Part shown: positions 1-12,085 of the stretch, piece by piece
Numbering within the stretch: position 1 is the first letter of the stretch
How the letters are laid out: each line of letters begins with the position of its first letter
Assembly (NCBI GenBank): GCA_963691815.1
Contig: OY829658.1
Location: forward strand, 11,490,381 to 11,554,380
Reading direction: 5' to 3'
DNA: 64,000 nucleotides
Source: Echiichthys vipera
Lineage: Eukaryota; Chordata; Actinopteri; Perciformes; Trachinidae
The notes under the pieces: generated by a model
The model's database searches: none
What the model was told of the DNA's origin: nothing
Seen by the model: the letters and a program-made list of their open reading frames with translations, nothing else
Program-made: the position numbers and the translations under genes

Positions 1-1380
1 GGGCCTGGCCACACTCTCCATGCCGCAAGCAAATCCACCGGACACATTACTCTTAAAAGGTGGCACGGCACAAAAAAAATGAAATAAAAAGGCCAGACGA
101 TGCGTACACGCCCTAATGTGGGTGCCTCGTCTTTACAAACAGGCCTACAAATTGATGAGACTCGTTCTGAAAAAAACTCTCAGTCACAAGTTTTGTTTGT
201 TTCTTTGGCTTCAATCCCTGCAGACTCCTTTGATCTACCTTTCTGTGGGTGTCCAGATTTCATTATCCTATTGATTACTGGTGCCAGGAAATAATGTTGG
301 TTGACCTAGGTCAAATGGACTGGCAGAGCCACATTGAATATAATTCTCTCCTGATCATAACTCATAATCATTGTAGTCCATTGCAAAACAAGAACAACCT
401 TAATGCCCTTTAAAGGCAAACTTGTCGTAAACAGTTGAGAAAAATCCCCTTGAACAGGTCCTACTACACAGTAAATAAAACGACCCAACATGTCCAAAAA
501 ATTGTGGACGCTCAAAGATGTTTGAAGATACTACGTCATAATTTTGTCAATTACTTCCTTAGTGCAACTGCCTGAACACAGATGTGCGAAGATCACTTTT
601 CCTGAATCAAGAGTTTTGGTGGCAAACTGCAGATTTTTCTTGAAAGAAATGTGTTTCTGGATTCTTTTTACTAGAAGATATCTGTAAAGAATACAAAAGT
701 AACCCACACTTGGCTCTGCAGGGCAAGCTTAGTAACCATCTAGGAGAGGCCTGCCTGAAAGTGTGGGTACACAACATTTCTCAGGGCCTGAAGAATGACA
801 AGCAACTCCCACTGAGGGGTAGAGGAATATATCACTGGATGCTTTCTTCCTATAGCAGAAAACATTTTAGGTTAGGGCGGCCAAAAATGCAACCTTTCTC
901 GATACCCTTTTTGAAAGAGCAAACGCTGTAAAAACGAGACAAATGAACCAAATGAGCAAACCACTGGATCAACACCCCTTCCCTTACACACAAGGAGTCT
1001 GTCTTTTTATAAGACAGAACCCCAAAATATTAAATAGGCTCAGACTGATTGGCTAAGAATGCAAATCCATATTATTGTAATGTTGAAGCTACTAAATGAA
1101 TCCTTTTAGAAATGTGTGAAATAAAATTTGGGGGACCAGTTTATCTGCATGGAAAATCAAAGAAAATGTGGAATTTATACTGGTTAACTGAAGGATTGTG
1201 AAATTTTTCATTTCAAGACATTTAAGAGAAATATAGAGAACTAACATCGCCACATAAATCTCTCATTGTACCATCTATGAAATCAGTTAAATTAGTTCCT
1301 AAACCTCCCTTAATATTCAACAAAACTTTTAATACAATAATGGCAACCTACTTCTACTTAAAACATATTTACCAACCGGG
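1..1380. other. Non-genic sequence, no feature recognised
   Basis: AT-rich sequence with only short chance frames. I see no splice-flanked exon, transposon terminus or RNA gene here. It is probably intergenic or intronic. Confidence 0.5.
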
Positions 1381-1387
1381 ACAGAAA

Positions 1388-1506
<119 letters not shown>

Positions 1507-1514
1507 TCATGGCG

Positions 1515-1860
1515 ATTTAAAGTATTTCATATTTCTGTCTGTCTGTGGCCACATTTTGGCACGATAGTCACATAACATTACAGGAGTGTCTCTGAGATCC
1601 AAATTAATGTCACACGCACACACACACACTATGCCCCTGGCCTGATAACCATGCAAGTGGTAGTCACAAAACTTAACAGGTGTGCAGCTGAGATCCATGT
1701 GGAGGCTGCGTTCAAAGATGGTTGAGGTCCGAGAGGGGTGCCAGAAGTAGGGGGATGGAAACTTAAGGACCATTCCCCAAAACTTTAAGGTCACTGGGAA
1801 AGTGCAGACCTCCACCAGAACATACCCTATCTCGCATTTAAAAAAATAATAATAATAAAT
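1515..1860. repeat. Dispersed repeat fragment, same family as 47580-47710
   Basis: Two internal blocks, about 1564-1602 and 1660-1697, are diverged copies of each other: a 'tagtcacaaaactt'-like core followed by 'gagatcc'. The same order of motifs (accatgcaag, agtcac, aactttacagg, tcaaagatgg, gggtaggggg) recurs near 47610-47710. This indicates an old interspersed family rather than unique DNA. The class is not determined. Confidence 0.6.
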
Positions 1861-1869
1861 TGCAAATCT

Positions 1870-1985
1870 GTCCCTCTGAAATTTAATGGGTTGTCCCTTG
1901 ACCTATGCTTCACCCTTCCACCACATTTCATGAAAATCAGTCCATTAGATTTTCTGTTATCCTGCTTACAAAGAAACAAACCAAA
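1870..1985 (+). repeat. Fish-type interspersed repeat fragment
   Basis: The string of motifs 'aatttaatgggtt', 'cacccttccaccacattt', 'atgaaaatcagtcca' and 'atcctgcttacaaa' followed by caaac resembles a dispersed repeat I recognise from many fish genomes. The family name is not known to me. Confidence 0.5.
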
Positions 1986-1989
1986 CCGC

Positions 1990-3480
1990 ATACATAAGCT
2001 GCTTGGCAGTGGTAAATACTGTTTAAGACCCTTACAAGGAGGACTGCAAGTTTGTGTCTCTTACAACAAACTACAAAAATGAAGGCGAAGCAGAGGTCAA
2101 AAAAGGGTTTATGGAAGCTATGGCATGGTATTAAAAATACCACACAAAGCTTTCCACTTGTCATGTCTGAACAGTTGTACTTGCTGTATCCATCCATGTT
2201 AAGAGAGGACAGTCATCCTGTCTCTTATGCCTTGTCTCTCTGACCGTCCTCAACAAAGCACCCTGCCACAACTCACCCCTCCACCTTCTCTTGTTTCTAG
2301 CCAGCCCCCCCCCCCCGCCCAGTCCCACTCCCGTCCCATTACAGTCACAGTCACTGCTCCAGCTTGGGTCATTTCCCAGTGTGTCAGAGCTGGTGACACC
2401 AAGACGGACCCCCACCCTCCCATCGCTGTGTGTTGTGACAGCACCATGTCTCCGCCGCCACTGTGGATGATGTCAGGATGTCCCCTCAAGGAGGTCAACA
2501 TCTTTTTTTCTCTCTTTTTCTGTATTTCTCTGTCCATTACACCGACTCCACGGGATGCTGGTCTGTGGAAAGAAAGGTTTGTCATAAGAGACTGGAAAAA
2601 ACACAAAAGCGTCTGTGAGCTGGTTTACACTGAGAGCCACTGATTACAGCCAGTCAAATAGACATTAATTCTAAGTAACATGTTTCACATAAAATGCACA
2701 GAACTATTCAAAGTTGTAATATGAATGTGTATGGTTGCTTGACTTAATTATGTGGCCTACTTGGCTCACCACTGAGATAACAAATTAATTATGCTTTTCA
2801 TTAAGATGAACATGTAATTTTCTCAGCTGCATGACACCACTTGGTTAAATCCTTTTAATGTGTGAGCCACGGGAAATTAGTATCTGAACTATATACTTAC
2901 AATTTACTAGCCCCATATGTAACCTCAGCAGTTTGTGCACACCAATACGCATTTACACAGGCGACAATTTTTTTCACATTACATTTTGCAGCGTTTTGCA
3001 TCTTAAGGAATTTCGTGATTGCATGGGTGTTTGCTGTCCGCCTTTGATGAGACATCCCTGTCTTCTGCAAACAAAACTGCATTCTCAAAGGCTTTTATTA
3101 GAAGCCTATTTGTGAAGCGTCAAACACAAATGTAATGGGACAAAATATGTTTCACCTGAAACTTTACTGAGAACGCAGTTTTGTTGTAAGGTGTTTCCAA
3201 AAACTAGGCCCAGGTTTTCAGAAACTACACTGTTTGAGCTGTACAGCATCCAAAACAAAAATCATTATTTTGGAACTAATGTTTTCTCTACATTTATATT
3301 CATCATACTGTACTACCAGGGCTAACTATAGCTCTAAGCTGCAATGCTGGCAATTGTGTTCCTCATAAGCTTTAAAGGATTCTGCCTTTTATCCCTAGGG
3401 CATGTAGCTTAACTAGCTTAATTCCTTTAGCATTACATGTATGTAGCCTGCATGTGCATTTTAAGATCCCTTTACAGGTT
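1990..3480. other. Non-genic sequence with a GC-richer pyrimidine patch
   Basis: Includes a 12-13 bp C run near 2307 inside a Pro/Ser-rich 138-residue chance frame (2227-2643) that has no recognisable domain. The segment 2740-2860 is dense in ATTA/TAAT motifs. No gene is supported. Confidence 0.45.
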
Positions 3481-3487
3481 CCTTGTG

Positions 3488-3780
3488 TTAAAGGTCCGGT
3501 ATTGTAAAAAGTGAGTCTCCATGTCTTTTTTGATAATAATGCAGGTCAAGTGCTATATAAATACTGTTATAATATCAAAATGGTCAATCCACAGATAAAT
3601 GCACACAGCCCATATTTAGAAACTGTGACTTCAAATGTGCTGTCAGGATTTCTGTACGGTTGTGACATACTATATTTAAGCAATAGCTCACAACAGGATG
3701 TGGTATGTTGGGATAATATCATGGCTAAGAAGTGTTGTTCAGCCCGACATGGAGCGGGGGGACGACAGTCGCCTCAGCCG
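3488..3780 (+). repeat. Probable interspersed repeat (MITE-like) starting at TTAAAGGTCCGGTA
   Basis: The block starts at TTAA and carries motifs such as 'ctccatgtctttttt', 'gtgctatataaatactgt' and 'ctgtcaggatttctgt' that I associate with a common fish repeat. No matching right terminus was found, so the copy may be truncated. The class (for example a TTAA-targeting DNA transposon) is inference. Confidence 0.4.
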
Positions 3781-3789
3781 TGACACGAT

Positions 3790-5440
3790 CCCAGCATATC
3801 AGACAGTATGAACATAAAGCATGTAAACATGTCCTACTAGAATCCCCAATTACAAATATGAACCTAAATTAGGAAGCTGGAAAAACATTCACTAACTCAG
3901 TTTTGGTTTTAGCGTTGACATTATCCTACGTTTGCTGGATAAATACAGCTGATATGACCATCTGGTGTCAGTTGTAATTTGAGCTGACAAAATCCACAGT
4001 TATTAGCTACTGAGAAACCTGCTTATGTTTACTTCTGTATGAAATCCCACTGAAAGAACATTGTTTCAAAAATGACAACACATTTGCCGTTCCGATCTAT
4101 CATTGTAAAACAAACTTTTGCAAATGGAACGACATTACTTTACATGTAATATATTTGGGGAATGGTTCTGGGGTCCTATGGTAACACATGCTATTTATTG
4201 TCTTGCTATGGTCAGTAGGTCAGTATTTGCTATTCCAAAGAGCAAGCGTTCTTTTTTCTATGTGGGTCTGGCAGTGATTGTGGTGTTTGAGGGAGCAGGG
4301 AGCTGCATGTAAAACTACATTGTTTTGCTGTCTGCTAGAGCAGACAATTTGGCTTTTTGTGATTTAGCAGAGAATAGTTCATAATGTCTGTTGTCTTTTA
4401 ATGATTGGATGTTAATTGTTGACCTTGTTAAATGTAGATTCTTCAAACATCTTTCATATCATAAATAATGCATGACAATGTGCAACAATTATTTTCAGTT
4501 ATCTTAAAGGTAGAGTGATGCCCTTAGCCTGGGCCAAGTGATGGTGAATGCATGCATGACAAGTGATATTATTAGTTGGTTGACACTCCTTTGGGGATTT
4601 CCTTTTCTAATCCATGGGCCACTTCTCACAAGGAGACATATTCATCATCATTCCACAAACATCCACTTATCAAACTCATCCTTCGCCTTGTTAGAGGCCA
4701 ACTGCTGCCCTGCATGACAATACATTTGGTGTACGTTTAGTGAGGTTAAATTAGGTGCACTCAACATTCAGAAGCCCCAAACTAATATTGCTATATAAAG
4801 ATATAGTGGAGTAATGGTGTCCTGAGTAGAGAATGAAGTCACTCTCTGTGTGTGTGTTATATTCCAAGTTTCTCTATTGCTTGTCTTGATAGCTGGTTCA
4901 GCCGCATGGGCATGTGAGTGTCTTGTGCATCAGTATCAGATACAGAGTTGGGGAACATTCTGTGTGGAGGCAAATCCTTAAAAATCCAAGCCCTCAAAAA
5001 TACTATGATACTCTTGATATATACCGTAAGGACGTTTTGGGTCCTCGTTGTCATTGAAGCAGATCTATTTCACACTTTGTACATTGTGTGTTAACATTCG
5101 AAAGAGAGACAGAAAGTTGGAGAGCGCACCCCTAAGCCTGGGAAGTTCGTCAAAAGTGTGCGAATGTACGATAGTCTTAGTAACATAACAGACTGTCAAA
5201 ATAACTGCTGGTCTCTAAACTAATTCTAGGCTATGTGTGCATGTGAAAGTGTGGGAGACTGACAGTCAGCACTGAGTGAAGTTACAGCAGGAGGAGAATA
5301 AGTAGGTCTACAGGTCCAGGTGGAAAAAAAAACTCAGTCTTGTCAGATCTTTACAAAATAGAAGGAAGTTGATTTATTAATTGTAGTTAATTTCTCTGTC
5401 GCGCTGATGGAGAGGTGAAAAGTGCACATGGCACTGCATA
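3790..5440. other. Non-genic sequence, no feature recognised
   Basis: AT-rich, with scattered short frames up to 65 codons. None has a domain, a credible start context or splice signals. No transposon terminus was identified. Confidence 0.45.
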
Positions 5441-5444
5441 AAGT

Positions 5445-5665
5445 GTCTATAAATTCAGAAAAAGTCCTGCATTCAAAAGATCACAAATGTAAAAGTACAA
5501 TATCAGCATTAAGATGTACTTAAAGTATCAAAGATAAAAGTATTCATTGTGTAGAATGATATATAATATTGTATTATGATAATTGATTTATGTGTGCATC
5601 ACTTTAATGTTGCAGTAAAGGTCAAGTTGAATGGGATCAAGTACAAGAATTTATTTTCTGACAAT
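5445..5665 (-). repeat. Interspersed repeat fragment of the fish 'cagtggtgga' hAT-like family
   Basis: Motifs 'aagtcctgcattcaaaa', 'gtaaaagtac', 'atgtacttaaagtatcaaa' and 'aaaagtattcatt' read as the reverse complement of an abundant fish repeat rich in 'taagtactttta'-type strings. Only one end is visible, so it is a fragment. The family assignment is from memory of its sequence style. Confidence 0.45.
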
Positions 5666-5992
5666 ACATGTTATATCTATTTACATGATAAATAAATGCA
5701 TTGCAAACGCATTTTAACAACCCCACCCTCTGCGGTTAATTTTGAAAATTCAGAACAGCGGGGGTTATTTGAGAATCATCCACAGGTGGAATCTTTTCTC
5801 TCCATGCGTTTTTAAGATAAAGGGAAATATATTACTGTTGAAGTCTTATTTGAAATATTTTTGGGTGCTGCACCAGTAAGATTACAGAGGAACCATTGGT
5901 AATTGCGGCTGTAACCATTATTTTAGTAACATACACATTCGGAACAGGATTAAAATCACAGATCAGAGTTTTTCAGGTATTCGGTCATAAAC

Positions 5993-6546
5993 TAACTTGG
6001 CATCGCAAAACTAATTCGCAAGTTTTTATTAGTCTGGAACTCGGTTTATTTTCTAAGTCCAAGGGGCATTATCAATGCAGAGCAAAATGCTTCTGGACAC
6101 AGTTGGATGGACCTACAACCAATCACAGCAATAAAACGATGTAACACTGAGCAGCACATGCGAGTTGAGGCGGTGCTTGTCCTTTTTGAAGCGGAAAAAA
6201 TGTTGACTGGGTCACAAACTTTCTAAAAATGACAGCTAAACAGCTAAAATATGTTTCTGAAAACATATGAGGTGTGATATTGATATTTGATCAGTGAGAC
6301 CTAGTTTGACAGGTGCTCTGAGTTTTGTTAGTATGGTAAGTTTCAGAAAAGGCTGATTTTATTAATAACTATGATGCTCCTCTGTAAGGGATTGCCTCAA
6401 ACCCACCCCACATGAGATAAATGGTTGTGATTGCCTTCCCCAGGATTTGGCTGGCTGGAAGTCTGTCTGAATGGGAGAGGGGCCAGGTTTACCTGCCAGT
6501 GCAAATAAAACATGAGCTTTGGCAGATTTGTCTGATTTCCAGGCTA
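5993..6546 (-). mobile_element. MITE, 'tagcctgg' terminal-repeat family, minus orientation
   Basis: On the minus strand it starts with TAGCCTGG (complement of 6539-6546) and ends near 5993 with a decayed TAACTTGG-like terminus. It has the same length (about 550 bp) and interior motifs as the plus-strand copy at 47973-48516: gctgtgattggttgtagg, aagcattttg, gataatgccccttgg. No coding capacity. It is a nonautonomous DNA transposon; the superfamily is not settled. Confidence 0.65.
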
Positions 6547-6603
6547 GTCATAAACCAAAGTACTGGACAAATTAAAATTTTTATCTGAGGTTGTTGCCAG
6601 ACA

Positions 6604-7040
6604 AAAAGTCGGGGGGGAGGGGTCACCAAAGTCATTAGAATTCATACTGAGGGGGACAACAATGTCTGTATCAAAATTCATGACAATCCATCCAATAGTT
6701 GTCAAGAGATTTGACTTTGATCCAAAACTGTTGCTGCTGGCACTAGAGGAAAAGTCAGGGGGTTGTCATTAGAATTCATCCTCTGGGCATCACGGATATC
6801 TCGAACAAATGTAATGGCAATCCATTCAATTTGAATGTTTAACTCATTAAGACTTTAGAGAAAAATAATTGCAAACTTGTTGCTAGCGCTAGATGAAAAG
6901 TCAGGGATCACCAAAGTAATTTAGATTTATCCTCTGTAAAAAAAAATGTCATGGCAATCAATTTAATAGTTGTTGAGATATTTCAGTCTGGACCAAAGTG
7001 GAGGACTGACTAACCATCTCCAGAGCCATGCCATCCCAGC
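6604..7040. repeat. Three-unit tandem-like repeat, period 146 bp
   Basis: The motif 'aaaagtc' followed by a G-rich stretch recurs at 6604, 6750 and 6896, exactly 146 bp apart. Each is followed by variants of 'caccaaagtcattagaattcat', 'atggcaatccat' and 'aatagttgt'. The third unit continues into 'gtctggaccaaagtgg' and 'agagccatgcc'. This resembles a familiar fish dispersed repeat built of reiterated units. It is non-coding. Confidence 0.75.
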
Positions 7041-7379
7041 ATGGCTTAAAAGAGAGAGCAGGACACAATAGCAGCAGTCAGATAGTCATTAAAAGAAAAC
7101 CCAGGTTAGTTAACCTATGTTGAAGAGGCCCCTATTTGTTTCCCCAATCTGTTTGGTCTTAAAGCGTAATTCCGATGTAAAATCGTAACACACGTAACCC
7201 TGATTAGCTCGGGGCAGCACAGTGAAGGCATTAAAACGTTTTATTTTTATTTTTTAACCAATACTACTGATTGAAATAACACCAAACCTCTGCAGTAGCA
7301 AACGCACAACAAAAATAACCATAATAAAAACTACCATATTGACGGAAACCATTTTTGGAAAAAATCTGTTTAAAGTGTA

Positions 7380-7515
7380 CAGAACTTTGTGTTTTTAATT
7401 TGGCCCATGTCCCATCCACTGCAGCCAGTTACCAGGGGGTGATCGAGATACTTTGGCTTCACTTTTGGGGAGCCGTCGAACTGTCCATCTTTATATACTG
7501 TCTATGATGATTTAT
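7380..7515 (+). repeat. Interspersed repeat fragment ending near 'ctttatatactgtctatg'
   Basis: Contains 'gcagccagttaccagggggtgatc', 'ttggcttcacttttgggga' and 'gtccatctttatatac'. These strings resemble a common fish repeat, and a shorter related piece ('ggccagccaccaggggtccatctttac') lies at 23545-23585. The class is unknown. Confidence 0.45.
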
Positions 7516-7519
7516 GTCT

Positions 7520-8290
7520 GATATCAGGCTAGTGTTTGACATTAATTGTACCGACCCACAGCAGTTGAGCAACGACTCATGCTGGTAGGGCAACACAAAT
7601 CCCAGTAGGACAAATCACATCACAATCGCACAATCACACTACACTTAGAGCCCTTAGTAATACAAATGCTAGTTGGTTACGAATATGATTATGATCATAT
7701 ATACAGTATGTTAATATATGCCCCCCTCCCCCAATGTATATAATAAGTACTGTCTAGATCAAAACTGTCCATTGTTTACATCACAACATTTTTGGCTGTG
7801 CTTATCACCAAAAAAAACGTTTAGATAATCCAGCTACACTGTGGCTTGTGTAAAGCATGTTGAATTGCCTGAAAGTTCATGCTTTTTTTTGCCTGGTAAT
7901 GAACCAAATTAACCCTTAAATAAGTGTAATGTGAATTTAAGTGAGGCTTTTGGGAGTTTTATTCTAAATAATCTTTTGTGGCTATACTCTCTAAGGATAG
8001 CTATTTCTATGAATTTCTTTGCTTTTTGGAAAGCATTCAAATAAGGCATTGAGGCAAAAGTCAAGTTTGTGCTTCAGTAGACTCCTGTTCAGCATCTAAA
8101 ATATCCCAAGCTATTTTTATTTCCAGCCACACTGAAGACAGCTTTCAGAGTTTACTGATGCTATCTGTAAAGTTTTTCAATTTTTAAATATACCCTCTTG
8201 TTATGTTACAAAAAAAACTTTTACCACTGGAAAAACTCATAATGACACAGTAGAGGTGGTCACATATGGCATCTACTGCAGCGATGATAT
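7520..8290. other. Non-genic sequence, no feature recognised
   Basis: AT-rich, with no credible coding, RNA or transposon signal. Confidence 0.4.
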
Positions 8291-8293
8291 GCA

Positions 8294-8580
8294 GGGCGAC
8301 TGTGGCTCAGTGGAGGGGTGGGTGGTCCTCCATTCGGGAGATCGGCGGTTCGATCCCCAAGGTCCACATGTCAAAGTGTCCTTGGGCAAGACTGAACTGA
8401 ACCCCAAATTGCTCCTCGTGCTGCGCATGGGTGTGTAAATGTGGTGTGAATGATTAGATTAGATGGTATGTAGATGTCCACTGCCGTCAGTGTGAATGTC
8501 TGTGTGAATGGGTGAATGTGACACTGTAAAAAGCGCGTTGAGTAGTCAGAAGACTAGAAAGCCGCTATATATAAGTACAA
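8294..8580 (+). mobile_element. tRNA-derived SINE
   Basis: The head resembles a tRNA gene. A-box-like TGGCTCAGTGG lies at 8303-8313 and a canonical B box GGTTCGATCCC at 8347-8357, the two internal RNA polymerase III promoter elements. The body then runs through 'aagtgtccttgggcaag', 'actgaaccccaaattgctcc' and a tail ending 'actagaaagccgctatat'. This is the layout of a widespread fish tRNA-SINE. It is non-coding and would rely on LINE machinery in trans. The tRNA-like part is not a functional tRNA, because no acceptor stem closes. Confidence 0.8.
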
Positions 8581-8589
8581 GTCAGACAT

Positions 8590-10040
8590 ACACATGTATG
8601 CACACTACTGGTCAGTTAGAGCAGTGCCCTTCAATTACCATGACATACTCGGTTATATACAACAGATTGTACTGCTAATGGTGTGTGAGTAAGTGAAAGC
8701 TTGCCCTGCTGTTAAAAAGTGATGAATGAGGGTCAAGAAGAGTTCCTAAATTCCTGGAAATTCATCCACACTTTTCTACCCAACCCAGCCCACATGTTAA
8801 AATAAAAGTACATCTGTGATCCATATACTGTGACTGACTGCAGCCTATTCAAAGGACTATTAAACATGTCAGTGGTTTGAATCATGGCAGTGACCTACAC
8901 TTTGATGCCCAGCATTTAATGTGCTTCAGAACTTGGACAGCGACACATTCCTTAACATTTTGGCTTCATACAGTGCTCTTATTACCGCATATGTGAAATG
9001 AGAAGGTTTAATTTACTTTAATTTGAGTGAATTTTGGACACATAGGAGTCATAATATATTTAGCGAGGAAGACGTTTTTCTAATTTTGCTAAAACTTTGC
9101 AACGACTTTTAAAACTTTGTTGCTAATGAACAGTGCCACTCTCATCATATCTGCTGTCAGCCACCCTTATTTTCCAGTCTTTTTCATAATGACTTTTCAG
9201 CTGGGACTGTTTTTGGCTCCAAGTGACTCAGCAAGATGGCATATACGTGCAATGAAGCGGCATGGAGAGAACAAAGCTGGGAGAACAAGAAATCAAGGGT
9301 TGGATCTTTCAACCCTGTTTGAAATCATCAAGCTGCAGAACTTCATAAAAGACTATGTTGTGTCAGATTTATTTCCATTGAATAACACATTAACACCTGC
9401 CAAAATAGCTCAGTAATGACATGTTCTGGTTTATTTTTTATTTCTACTATGTCTGCTCAGATCCACTCCCATCACCCACCCTCTCCTCATGCCAACTTTG
9501 GCATCTCTCTTTTAAATGATTGACGAAACAAGTTGTAGATCTATTGATTTGAATTTCCCTTCTTTGGTTTATAAGACTTATCATAAGACTTATCAACTCT
9601 TTATGAAGCATTACCTATACCATAATAGACCACAATATGTATGACCACTGTTTTTATTTTAGAGGAGAACTAAGCTCATTTTTCAAAATGTATGTTATTC
9701 CTACGGCCCTATGGGTACTACGGACTCGCACTCAGACATACTTGTTCTGAAGAACCAAAATGAAGCTCAAACAGGGCAGTGTTTTATTCAGCTTGCTTAT
9801 AGCTAATCCGAAAACGGGCAAAGAATTGGTGCGTGGGTTGCACGTGGATGGAGTTGAGGCCGGTCAAATGAAGCCTGGCTTGAAGCCACCAAGGTAACAA
9901 AAGGCTAACAAGTCAGACTAAGAGTGCGGATGAGAGCTGTGGATGGCAGCCCTTGACTTGCGCACTAGAGCGACATATAAGAAAAAACATTGAATTTCAA
10001 ATTATTGATAAGTATACCTTATTTTTCTTCTTCTTCTTCT
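8590..10040. other. Non-genic sequence with a 12-bp exact tandem duplication
   Basis: Mostly unremarkable. The unit ATAAGACTTATC occurs twice back to back at 9571-9582 and 9583-9594. The 99-codon frame at 9117-9416 has no recognisable domain. Confidence 0.45.
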
Positions 10041-10043
10041 ACA

Positions 10044-10077
10044 TGCCAAACCAGTGCTATTTAGCACTGGTTTGGCA
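10044..10077. other. Perfect hairpin, 16-bp arms, 2-nt loop
   Basis: TGCCAAACCAGTGCTA (10044-10059) is followed by a 2-nt loop and then its exact reverse complement (10062-10077). The arms are too short and the loop too tight for a microRNA precursor. A fold-back replication error is the simplest origin. Confidence 0.9.
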
Positions 10078-10362
10078 CTGTGTAAGCATTTCTTTTAACC
10101 TTGAAGACGAGTGTCTAGGTTTACTCATCTTGTTCTGTACTTGATCTTGTTAGTGCATTCTTAAAGGATTGCTATGGTCCTTCAGACAGTTTTAGGGATG
10201 TACTCCACGATTGACAACAAGGTAACATTTGTCTAATTCTATGCATAGTGCCGTGCACCAATAGTTTCATTTACTAACCATGTGTGTGCTTTGCATACGG
10301 TATGATTTATTACACAAACTCAATCATATCAGGCATGATGAACATTGTCAACTTAAGAGGGT

Positions 10363-10425
10363 TGAGATCAAGCATTTCTTTGTAAAATACTTGATCTCAT
10401 CCCATGTTGTTGTACAACATGGGAT
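10363..10425. other. Two adjacent perfect stem-loops
   Basis: Stem 1 pairs TGAGATCAAG (10363-10372) with CTTGATCTCA (10390-10399) across a 17-nt loop. Stem 2 pairs ATCCCATGTTGT (10399-10410) with ACAACATGGGAT (10414-10425) across a 3-nt loop. The stems abut and share one base. No poly-U tail or promoter is attached, so a terminator or RNA role is not implied. Confidence 0.85.
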
Positions 10426-10429
10426 AAGG

Positions 10430-12085
10430 TTTCCAAGTGAGTCTTTGTCCTGTAAATCTAGCAACTTTTTTTTCTCTATAATGAAAAGTCAGTCAGAATC
10501 ATAGGCCTTTATTTGACAAAGAAATAATATCTTTCAGGATGGAATGTTTCCTTTACTTAAAAATCCACCTCCATAATTTCAGCAATGCTTTGGATTGTAT
10601 AATCTTGTTTCTTCAACAATTAATCACTGAGGAAGGAACAGATCCTCCCTCTGACAGGGAGGGTTAACGGCAAATAAAACACCCTCAAATGCATAAAAAC
10701 TCCAGATGACCCATGGTCATAACAACCAGCAAGGACACACATATCGATGTTCTGAGTAATGAGTACATGTTAAAGACATTCAGTTTTATTGTAAAACGAT
10801 TAAAACTACATGTTAATGAGGGACTATCACCATATAGGGTACATACCACAAGTTTATTGTATCATAACATTCAATTATTTGTGTTATTTAATTTTCATTG
10901 TCCTCCTTGCCTCCTGTGACAGAGTGTTGCTCTCTCCATCAGGCATGATGGCTTTCAGACATGTCTCGGGCAATAATCGCTGCTCTTTTTTCATCTATTG
11001 ATGATGCTGAAGTGGTACTCTGCCCCCCTCTTGTTGCACTGACATGTCTTTTGTGTTCTGCAATCCCATTTTTGAAATCATTTTAAGGTCAAGCCATTTT
11101 TTTCATCACTTTTTGCACTCTTCTTATCACAGGTGACAAAAACTGCAAAGCATTTGTCTCCTGGCCCCATGCTGGGCCTTTTTTTCTTTCTTGGACAAAC
11201 CACTTGTAAACGTGCCAGAAAAAGCTGCAGAGGACCCTCATTTAGCAGTAGCTCAAGCTCATTGTCACTGAAGTTCTTCTATGTTTTTCTTTATTCATCT
11301 CTCTTGTCCAGAACATACAGACCTACATTCAGCTTACTAGAGCCTTCAACCGAACACTTTAAAAAGAAAAAAACATACTGTATTTACATTATTTAGAAGA
11401 ATGAGCATTGTCATTTTAATGTGAAGGAAGTGGGATTTATATAGGGATTGGTGTACAGATGCTTTGTTTAAGTGTTGATTCTATTTGCTCTGAGGAGCTA
11501 CATGTTCATGACCATGAATGTGTTTTGTTCAATCTGTCGATTTAGATTCTCTGCGTAATAAATGTGTGAGTTTCTCTCACATCTTAAACGGCTCATAGCT
11601 GATACATTTTCACGAGCTTTTGGCCCAAGTGCAGTGGTCTTCTCACTCTGATGTTAATTGTCTGGTCCACTTCTTTAACACGCATTGCTCTGGCATTGTG
11701 CATAGAGTGGCTCATTGTAAAATTAAATTTGGCATCATTCATTGTTTCTGGCGTTAGTGATGGCTGGTAGAGTGAGTGAGGAAATCCATGAATCTTTTTA
11801 CTCACCGTATCTATCACAAAGACCTTCAACTGAGTTTAACAACATGGTTAAGGATGCAAGAGCTGCCATCCCAGTGTCCTTCGGAAAGAGCAAACCAGAG
11901 GGGCAGTTTGACACCATCAATTACATTGTCATTTTATTTAATTAATTTTATGCATTTATATTTCATTGTTTAAAAATGTACTTGGCTGGTCTCGACTATG
12001 AATTAGCTCTCAGAAAATGTGGTTTATTTCCCAGCCTTAAACTTGCAGTTTTTCAGCCCCTTCTGCTGTCCTGACTGCACATAAC
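10430..12085. other. Non-genic sequence, no feature recognised
   Basis: AT-rich, with overlapping chance frames (for example 87 codons near 11133). No domain, transposon terminus or RNA gene is visible. Confidence 0.4.

Noticed and set aside
2227..2643. 138-codon Pro/Ser-rich frame as a host exon
   Set aside because: No recognisable domain, low-complexity C-rich composition, and an overlapping frame of similar length on the other strand.
6604..7040. CRISPR-like array
   Set aside because: Units are diverged along their full length, there are no short identical repeats with unique spacers, and the genome is vertebrate.
8294..8366. Functional tRNA gene
   Set aside because: A and B boxes are present, but no closed acceptor stem or proper anticodon arm is evident, and a SINE body follows directly.
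10044..10077. MicroRNA precursor or intrinsic terminator
   Set aside because: Stem too short and loop too tight for a microRNA, and the sequence is eukaryotic with no U-tract context for a bacterial-type terminator.
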